DNA of 64,000 nt from Azonexus sp. (GTDB lineage Bacteria; Pseudomonadota; Gammaproteobacteria; Burkholderiales; Rhodocyclaceae): positions 62,001 to 126,000 of the forward strand of contig NZ_JAVBXX010000019.1 of NCBI RefSeq assembly GCF_030824335.1. Reading direction: 5' to 3'. Shown here one piece after another: positions 58,784 through 64,000 of the stretch; positions within the stretch are counted from its first letter, which is position 1, and every line of letters begins with the position of its first letter. The notes beneath the pieces are model-generated. The model worked only from the letters and a program-made list of their open reading frames with translations. It was not told the origin of the DNA and ran no database searches. The position numbers and the translations under genes were made by a program.

Positions 58784-59485
58784 TCAAACGATACGTGCCG
58801 TCAGGCAGCCAACACCGTCCACGCCAGCTTCAAGCAGATCACCGCGCAGCAAGGGCCCGACACCAGCCGGCGTCCCGGTATAAATCAGGTCACCGGCCTC
58901 CAGGCGCACCATGGTCGACAAGTTGGCGATGATATCTGCCACCTTCCAGCCCATTTGCCCGAGATCGCCATCCTGGCGAATGGCTCCGTTCACCTTCAGC
59001 CAGATGCGCCCATGCGCCGGATGCCCGATGCGGGCAGCCGGCACCAGGGAACTGCATACCGCCGACTGGTCGAAGCCCTTGCCCATATCCCACGGATGCC
59101 CTTTTTCCTTGGCCTTCGCCTGAATATCGCGCCGCGTCAGATCGAGCCCGACGCCATAGCCAAAAACCAGCCCCAAAGCATCGTCGACCGCAATATTTGC
59201 CCCACCCGCACCCAAGGCGACCACCATTTCAACTTCGTGATGCAGATTGGCCGTTAAGGGCGGGTAAGCAACGGCCAGTTCGCCAGCACCACCGACCAGC
59301 GCATCGCCCGGCTTGGTGAAGAAAAAAGGCGGCTCGAGGCCATCGGCCTGTGCGGTCGCGCCCATTTCGCGCGCATGCTCGGCATAGTTGCGGCCGACAC
59401 AAAAAATGCGCCGAACGGGAAACAGCGCTTCGCTGTCTCTCACGGACAATGTCGTCTGGGGATGGGGAGGAAAAACATGGTGCAT
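58784..59485 (-). CDS. Fumarylacetoacetate hydrolase family protein
   Basis: 233 residues. The metal-binding Glu pair and Asp are in NLHHEVEMVVALG and the GVGLDLTRRDIQ segment; LIYTGTPAGVGPL is the C-terminal signature. The family includes acylpyruvases and oxaloacetate decarboxylases; the substrate is not evident. I start at ATG 59483-59485; a longer start at 59545 (MTGFEGKS) has a better ribosome site (AGGG), so the start is uncertain. It diverges from the FimV-like gene. Confidence 0.85.
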   Translation of the reverse strand: MHHVFPPHPQTTLSVRDSEALFPVRRIFCVGRNYAEHAREMGATAQADGLEPPFFFTKPGDALVGGAGELAVAYPPLTANLHHEVEMVVALGAGGANIAVDDALGLVFGYGVGLDLTRRDIQAKAKEKGHPWDMGKGFDQSAVCSSLVPAARIGHPAHGRIWLKVNGAIRQDGDLGQMGWKVADIIANLSTMVRLEAGDLIYTGTPAGVGPLLRGDLLEAGVDGVGCLTARIV

Positions 59486-59556
59486 GGAATTGGCCCGATC
59501 ATCAAAAAACGAGTGTGCAATACTCTTGCCCTCGAACCCCGTCATGTTAGCCCTGT

Positions 59557-60561
59557 TTGCGCCAGTTTCGCCCCTTGAAGCCATTCCCGAGACTCTCTTC
59601 TGCCCTTGCCGCACTGTGCCTGTGCGCACTCCCGCTATCGGCCAGCGCCGCCGGCCTGGGTGAACTGGTCGTGCTATCGCAGATCGGCGAACCCTTGCGT
59701 GCCGAGATCGCACTGATTACAACCGCGGATGAGCGTCTTGAAGCCAGCTGCTTTTCGCTCAAATCGGCCAGCGACGCCGACCTGCCCGGCATCGGCAAAG
59801 CCCGACTGCGCCTGAAAAAGCGCCGGCAACATTGGCAACTGCAGCTTATCGGCAACACACCGCTGAATGAACCGCTGGCCACGCTGGGCGTACACATGGG
59901 CTGCGGACTTGAGTTACAACGCGATTACATCGTGATGCCGCTTCCTCCTGGCGAGAAAAAGAATCTGGACGCCCCTCGCCGACGCCCAACGGACACTCCA
60001 GCCAGCATCGCCACAGAAATCGATACCGAAAGCGCAGACTCTGCCACAAGCAGCCCTTCGCCTTCGAGCAGCACCGGGGACAACAAGCGTCGCACCCGGA
60101 AAAAACCGGCGCCGACAACGCCCTTGCAAATGGACAGATTGGTCCTGAGCAGCTCGACCATGCTCAAGGAAAACCCCGCGCCCCCCTCCGCAGAGGATGT
60201 CGAAACTCGCATGCTGCGCCTGGAAACTAGCCTGGAGCAACTCGAAAACAGCCTGAAAAACCTGGACAAGGCACTGGCACTCAGCGCCGAATCAATGGCC
60301 TTGCGTCGCGAGTTGCAACTCGCCGATACGCTACAACCAGCATCGCCCCCCTCCGCCCCAGTTGCCGAAAGCAAAGCGCCTCAGCCTTGGCGCCAATGGC
60401 TGGAGTTGGTACTTGGCACTTTGCTTGGCGGCGTACTGACAGCAAGCGGGCTGCAATGGCTCAATACACGCTCAACTCGCCTGCCACCCGTGCGTTTGCC
60501 TCAAACCGGATTGTCCAGATCGACAAAGTCACAGCGCAAACCAAAACGCGCCGTCAAATGA
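59557..60561 (+). CDS. FimV-type N-domain protein with C-terminal membrane segment
   Basis: 334 residues. A signal peptide (FPRLSSALAALCLCALPLSASA) precedes the FimV N-domain motif GLGELVVLSQIGEPLRAEIAL, then a Pro/Ser/Thr-rich linker, a coiled coil (about 210-250) and a TM (about 285-302) with a basic tail. Full-length FimV is much larger and has TPR and LysM parts not seen here. The start codon is TTG and uncertain (a second TTG lies six codons on). The 3' end overlaps the convergent NIF3 gene by 61 nt. Confidence 0.7.
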   Translation: MRQFRPLKPFPRLSSALAALCLCALPLSASAAGLGELVVLSQIGEPLRAEIALITTADERLEASCFSLKSASDADLPGIGKARLRLKKRRQHWQLQLIGNTPLNEPLATLGVHMGCGLELQRDYIVMPLPPGEKKNLDAPRRRPTDTPASIATEIDTESADSATSSPSPSSSTGDNKRRTRKKPAPTTPLQMDRLVLSSSTMLKENPAPPSAEDVETRMLRLETSLEQLENSLKNLDKALALSAESMALRRELQLADTLQPASPPSAPVAESKAPQPWRQWLELVLGTLLGGVLTASGLQWLNTRSTRLPPVRLPQTGLSRSTKSQRKPKRAVK

Positions 60562-61247
60562 GCTGCCAGCGCCTTGACGCCATAACGTTCTGTCGCGTGA
60601 TGCCCGGCCGCCATGTAAGCAACACCGCTCTCTTCGGCCAGATGCACGGTTTGTTCTGAAATCTCCCCGGACACAAAAAGATCGACACCGAGCGCAATGG
60701 CTTGCTCGAAATACGATTGCGCCCCGCCCGAGCACCAGGCGACACGCCCAATCGGTTTAGCCGGATCACCGATCACCAGCGGCTGCCGCCCGAGTAAACC
60801 TGAGACTTGCAGCGCCGTCTCAGCCAAGGTCGCCGGCTGTTTCAGACGTCCATACCAGGCGATATCCTGATCGCCGAAATGCCCTTCGGACTGCCAGTTG
60901 CACAATGCTGCCAACTGCGCGTTATTGCCCAAATCAGGATGCGCATCGAGCGGCAAATGGTAGGCGATCAGGCTGATCTCGTTGTTCAAGAGCGTCGCCA
61001 GGCGCTTGCGCCGCATCCCGGTGACCCGGCCATCCTCACCTTTCCAGAAATAACCGTGATGCACAAGAATGGCCTGCGCACCGCGGTCGACCGCAATATC
61101 GAGTAATTTTTGGCTGGCTGTGACGCCAGCAACGATATGATGCACCTCGCTGCGTCCTTCCACTTGCAGACCGTTTGGGGAATAATCCCGAAACTTCATG
61201 GGTTGCAGCAACTCATCCAGATACAGCGTCAATTCTTCCAGTCTCAT
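60501..61247 (-). CDS. NIF3-like dinuclear metal-centre protein
   Basis: 248 residues. Metal-binding His residues are in AILVHHGYFW and MAAGHHATERYG, and GLQVEG is near the N-terminus. It forms toroidal hexamers in known relatives; the function (GTP cyclohydrolase I type 2-like naming) is not established. A GTG four codons upstream is an alternative start. It is divergent from the protease gene with 14 nt between starts. Confidence 0.88.
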   Translation of the reverse strand: MRLEELTLYLDELLQPMKFRDYSPNGLQVEGRSEVHHIVAGVTASQKLLDIAVDRGAQAILVHHGYFWKGEDGRVTGMRRKRLATLLNNEISLIAYHLPLDAHPDLGNNAQLAALCNWQSEGHFGDQDIAWYGRLKQPATLAETALQVSGLLGRQPLVIGDPAKPIGRVAWCSGGAQSYFEQAIALGVDLFVSGEISEQTVHLAEESGVAYMAAGHHATERYGVKALAAHLTARFGLRCDFVDLDNPV

Positions 61248-61261
61248 TTTCACGGACACTC

Positions 61262-62419
61262 ATGCACAGGTTGTGGCTGATTTTTGCACAAACGGTCACC
61301 GTTGCGTTGGCCATCATCTTCACGGTATCCACCCTGAAGCCCGAATGGTTGCCGCGCGGCGGACAGGTCGTGGCCCTGCAGGAAGCGTCGCGCGGTGGCG
61401 ACCGGGGCAATCTCGGTACGCATAGCGGGGACTCCTATCGAAACGCCGCACGCGCCGCACTGCCCTCGGTTGTCCATATCTACACGACGCAGCAGGTGCG
61501 TCAGCAACGTCATCCGCTATTCGATGATCCGATCTTCCGACACTTCTTCGGCGAACGCCAGGACGGCCCCAGCCGGCGCAATTCGGGCCTCGGTTCTGGC
61601 GTCATCGTCAGTCAGAACGGTTACATCCTGACCAATTTCCACGTCATCGAGGCGGCCGACGACATCCAGGTGTCGCTCAACGACGGCAAAACCTACAAGG
61701 CACGAATCGTCGGCTCCGACCCGGAATCCGACCTCGCCGTATTGCACATCAAAGCGGAAAAACTACCGACCATCACCTTTGGCCAAATGGACAGTCTGCA
61801 AGTCGGCGATGTCGTATTGGCCATCGGCAATCCGTTCGGCGTCGGCCAGACGGTCACCATGGGCATCGTCTCCGCGCTCGGCCGTTCGCACCTCGGGATC
61901 AATACTTTCGAGAATTTCATCCAGACCGATGCGGCGATTAATCCCGGCAACTCGGGCGGCGCCCTGGTCGATGCCCAAGGCAATCTGGTCGGCATCAACA
62001 CGGCAATTTATTCGAGAACCGGCGGCAATCACGGCATCGGCTTTGCCATCCCGGTTTCCAGCGCCCGCAGCATCATGGAACAGATCATCGAAAGCGGCTC
62101 GGTGACGCGCGGCTGGATCGGTGTCGAAGCCCAGGAAATCACCCCGGAACTGGCTGAATCCTTCGGCTTGCCGGATACCGATGGCGCACTGATCGCCGGC
62201 GTCGTACGCTCCAGCCCGGCTGACAAAGCAGGCATTCGGCCCGGCGACGTACTGCTATCGGTCGAGGGCAAGCCAGTGACCGATCCGCAAGTCATGCTCG
62301 ACCTGATTGCCGACCTGAAACCCGAAGCCCGCGCCAGTTTCCGCCTGCGCCGTGATCGCAGTATCCTTGAACTGGCCGTCCGCATCGGCAAACGCCCACC
62401 ACTACGCGCCGAAGAGTAA
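61262..62419 (+). CDS. DegS/HtrA-like membrane-anchored serine protease
   Basis: 385 residues. A TM (about 8-25) anchors a periplasmic trypsin-like domain with His127 (LTNFHVIEAAD), Asp157 (DPESDLAVL) and Ser231 (GNSGGALV). A single PDZ domain follows (about 275-370). This is the DegS layout, which cleaves RseA in response to misfolded outer-membrane proteins, or a DO-like relative. The ATG at 61262 is chosen because it starts the hydrophobic anchor. Confidence 0.92.
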   Translation: MHRLWLIFAQTVTVALAIIFTVSTLKPEWLPRGGQVVALQEASRGGDRGNLGTHSGDSYRNAARAALPSVVHIYTTQQVRQQRHPLFDDPIFRHFFGERQDGPSRRNSGLGSGVIVSQNGYILTNFHVIEAADDIQVSLNDGKTYKARIVGSDPESDLAVLHIKAEKLPTITFGQMDSLQVGDVVLAIGNPFGVGQTVTMGIVSALGRSHLGINTFENFIQTDAAINPGNSGGALVDAQGNLVGINTAIYSRTGGNHGIGFAIPVSSARSIMEQIIESGSVTRGWIGVEAQEITPELAESFGLPDTDGALIAGVVRSSPADKAGIRPGDVLLSVEGKPVTDPQVMLDLIADLKPEARASFRLRRDRSILELAVRIGKRPPLRAEE

Positions 62420-62431
62420 GGAAAAACCCGC

Positions 62432-63232
62432 ATGTGCCAGCTCCTCGGCATGAACTGCAACGTGCCGACCGACATCTGTTTCTCCTTTTCCGGCTTTCAG
62501 GCCAGGGGCGGGGCGACCGATGTGCATGCGGATGGCTGGGGCATCGCTTTTTTTGAAGGCAAGGGCACACGCCTGTTTCTCGATCCGCAGCCTTCGGCCA
62601 GTTCGCCAGTGGCCGAACTGGTCAGCCGCTATCCGATACACTCGAAAAACGTCATCGCGCACATCCGCAAGGCGACGCAAGGCTCGATCAAGCTGGAAAA
62701 TACGCATCCGTTCATGCGCGAGTTGTGGGGCCGCTACTGGATTTTTGCCCATAACGGCAACCTGCTGGAATTTTCACCCGAACTCGATGGCAGTTTCGTG
62801 CCGGTAGGCAACACCGACAGCGAACGCGCTTTTTGCTGGCTATTGCAGCAACTCCGCCAGCGCTTTGGCAACCAGATGCCGACACAGGACGCACTGTTTG
62901 CAGCGCTGCATGAATTGACACTGGAAATCGCGACGCATGGCGAATTCAACTTCCTGCTGTCGCATGGCGATTGCCTGTTTGCCCATGCCTCGACGCGCCT
63001 CAGCTACATCGTCCGCAAGGCACCTTTTGCCCAAGCACACCTGAAGGATCAGGACATTACGGTTGATTTCAGCGAAGTGACCACGGCCAATGACCGCGTG
63101 GCAGTTATCGCCACCCTGCCACTGACCGACAACGAAGCATGGACCGTCATGCCGGCCGGTACGCTATGGCGTTTTGCCGAAGGTGAAGTGGTCGAGCACC
63201 GGGCAACCCGACCCGGGCCACCCCGCAACTAG
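62432..63232 (+). CDS. Class II glutamine amidotransferase (YafJ-like)
   Basis: 266 residues. Cys2 is the N-terminal nucleophile (MCQLLGMNCN) after Met removal. DGWGIAFFEG, IAHIRKATQG and FAHNGNL are the conserved glutaminase motifs. Its acceptor domain, if any, is absent, so the amidated product is unknown. It lies 12 nt after the protease gene. Confidence 0.9.
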   Translation: MCQLLGMNCNVPTDICFSFSGFQARGGATDVHADGWGIAFFEGKGTRLFLDPQPSASSPVAELVSRYPIHSKNVIAHIRKATQGSIKLENTHPFMRELWGRYWIFAHNGNLLEFSPELDGSFVPVGNTDSERAFCWLLQQLRQRFGNQMPTQDALFAALHELTLEIATHGEFNFLLSHGDCLFAHASTRLSYIVRKAPFAQAHLKDQDITVDFSEVTTANDRVAVIATLPLTDNEAWTVMPAGTLWRFAEGEVVEHRATRPGPPRN

Positions 63233-63235
63233 CGA

Positions 63236-64000
63236 TTACTTGTTGTCCAACTGGCGAAAGGCTGCTTCTGCCTGATCCAGTTCGGCGTCGAGATCCGCAT
63301 CGGTTTTTGCCGATTCTGCAGTGTTGACCGCAGCAGTGGCTGCATCAGCTTCGGCCCGTGTCGTCCCTTTGGACACCAGGCTCGATGCCAGAATCCCCAA
63401 CTCGTAAAGCAGACACATGGGAATGGCGAGCGCCAGTTGCGACACCACATCGGGCGGTGTCACGACCGCAGCCACAACAAAGGCGCCGACGATGAAGTAG
63501 GAGCGCCACTCGCGCAACTTCTCGACCTTGACCACACCCAGTTTGACCATGACAACGAGCGCCACCGGCACCTCGAAAGACAAACCGAAGGCCAGGAACA
63601 TGGTCATCACGAATGACAGATAGGCTTCGATATCTGGCGCCGGCGTAATGCTCTTGGGAGCAAAACTGGAAATGAAATGAAAGACTTGGCCAAATACGAA
63701 GAAGTAACAAAAGGCCATGCCGAGGACAAAAAGCACGGTGGCCGAAATGATTAGCGGGATACCCAATCGCCGCTCATGGGCATACAGCCCTGGCGACACA
63801 AAACCCCAAACTTGAAACAGCACATAGGGCAGCGCCAATACAAAGGCCACCATACCCGTGACTTTGAGTGGCACCATGAAAGGCGTTACCACACCAATCG
63901 CCACCATCTTGGTGCCCTCGGGCAGCGCGCTGGTTAGCGGCGCGGCAAGCATATCGTAGATTTCCCCAGGACCTGGATAGAAGGCCAGCACGCCCATTAC
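63236..64000 (-). CDS. tatC: Sec-independent translocase TatC (N-terminus beyond window)
   Basis: About 254 residues are visible; the frame is open to the right edge, so only the extreme N-terminus is missing. TM helices and the conserved FQVWGFVSPGLYAHERR and ALVVMVKLGVV segments are typical of TatC. The C-terminus has an extra acidic, Ala-rich tail (about 40 residues). tatA/tatB would lie beyond the window. Its 3' end is 3 nt from the end of the convergent glutamine amidotransferase gene. Confidence 0.95.
   Translation of the reverse strand, partial: VMGVLAFYPGPGEIYDMLAAPLTSALPEGTKMVAIGVVTPFMVPLKVTGMVAFVLALPYVLFQVWGFVSPGLYAHERRLGIPLIISATVLFVLGMAFCYFFVFGQVFHFISSFAPKSITPAPDIEAYLSFVMTMFLAFGLSFEVPVALVVMVKLGVVKVEKLREWRSYFIVGAFVVAAVVTPPDVVSQLALAIPMCLLYELGILASSLVSKGTTRAEADAATAAVNTAESAKTDADLDAELDQAEAAFRQLDNK

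Overview
The window looks like a chromosomal segment of a motile, respiring, GC-moderate betaproteobacterium. The gene set (chemotaxis cluster with cheD/cheV/cheZ, cbb3 oxidase with ccoS/ccoI, sigma-54-type pilA promoter, DUF3149 small protein, CHASE2 signalling proteins) fits the Rhodocyclales (Dechloromonas/Azonexus-like). That placement is inferred from gene content and protein style, not from a database match.

Layout. 1-18,966 (minus strand): one long chemotaxis and motor cluster, read motA-motB-short MCP-cheY-cheA-cheW-MCP-MCP-cheR-cheD-cheB-STAS-cheV-cheV-cheY-cheZ-cheA, the last cheA running off the left edge. 19.1-20.5 kb: a NUDIX hydrolase, a TonB-like protein and a DUF3149 micro-protein. 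20.5-28.8 kb (minus): cbb3 oxidase genes ccoNOQP with an FNR-type box, ccoG, fixH, then ccoS and ccoI. 28.8-30 kb: a short-chain dehydrogenase and tRNA-Thr(CGU). 30.1-35 kb: murJ, a PEBP-family protein, a CYTH-CHAD protein, a Uma2 protein and a RelE/ParD-like toxin-antitoxin pair. 35.5-42 kb: a type IV pilin with a sigma-54 promoter, followed by a glycan cassette (GT2, GT-C-like membrane protein, two methyltransferases, GtrA, GT4). 42-54.1 kb (minus): a tight eight-gene signalling operon. 54.2-64 kb: ornithine cyclodeaminase family, sucCD, MATE transporter, FAH-family hydrolase, orphan FimV-N-domain protein, NIF3 protein, DegS-like protease, class II glutamine amidotransferase and partial tatC.

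How the parts work together. The chemotaxis cluster holds a full phosphorelay: kinase, coupling, adaptation by CheR/CheB/CheD, two CheV, and CheZ as phosphatase. It carries two CheA and two CheY, three receptors with tiny or no periplasmic sensing domains, and the flagellar stator. The 42-54 kb operon is the best candidate for an incompletely described system. Two CHASE2 sensors, one fused to an adenylate cyclase and one to a Ser/Thr kinase, are co-transcribed with a PP2C phosphatase, an FHA reader, a cyclic-nucleotide phosphodiesterase-like metallohydrolase, a cyclic-nucleotide-binding/rhodanese fusion, a GAF-containing GspE/PilB-type ATPase and a GAF-HD-GYP protein. It therefore couples phosphorylation, cAMP and c-di-GMP signalling to a pilus/secretion-type motor ATPase. 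Other notable sequence features are an 11-bp poly-C tract inside cheZ, a five-copy GFF repeat in the second CheA, and intrinsic terminators that overlap or abut start codons.
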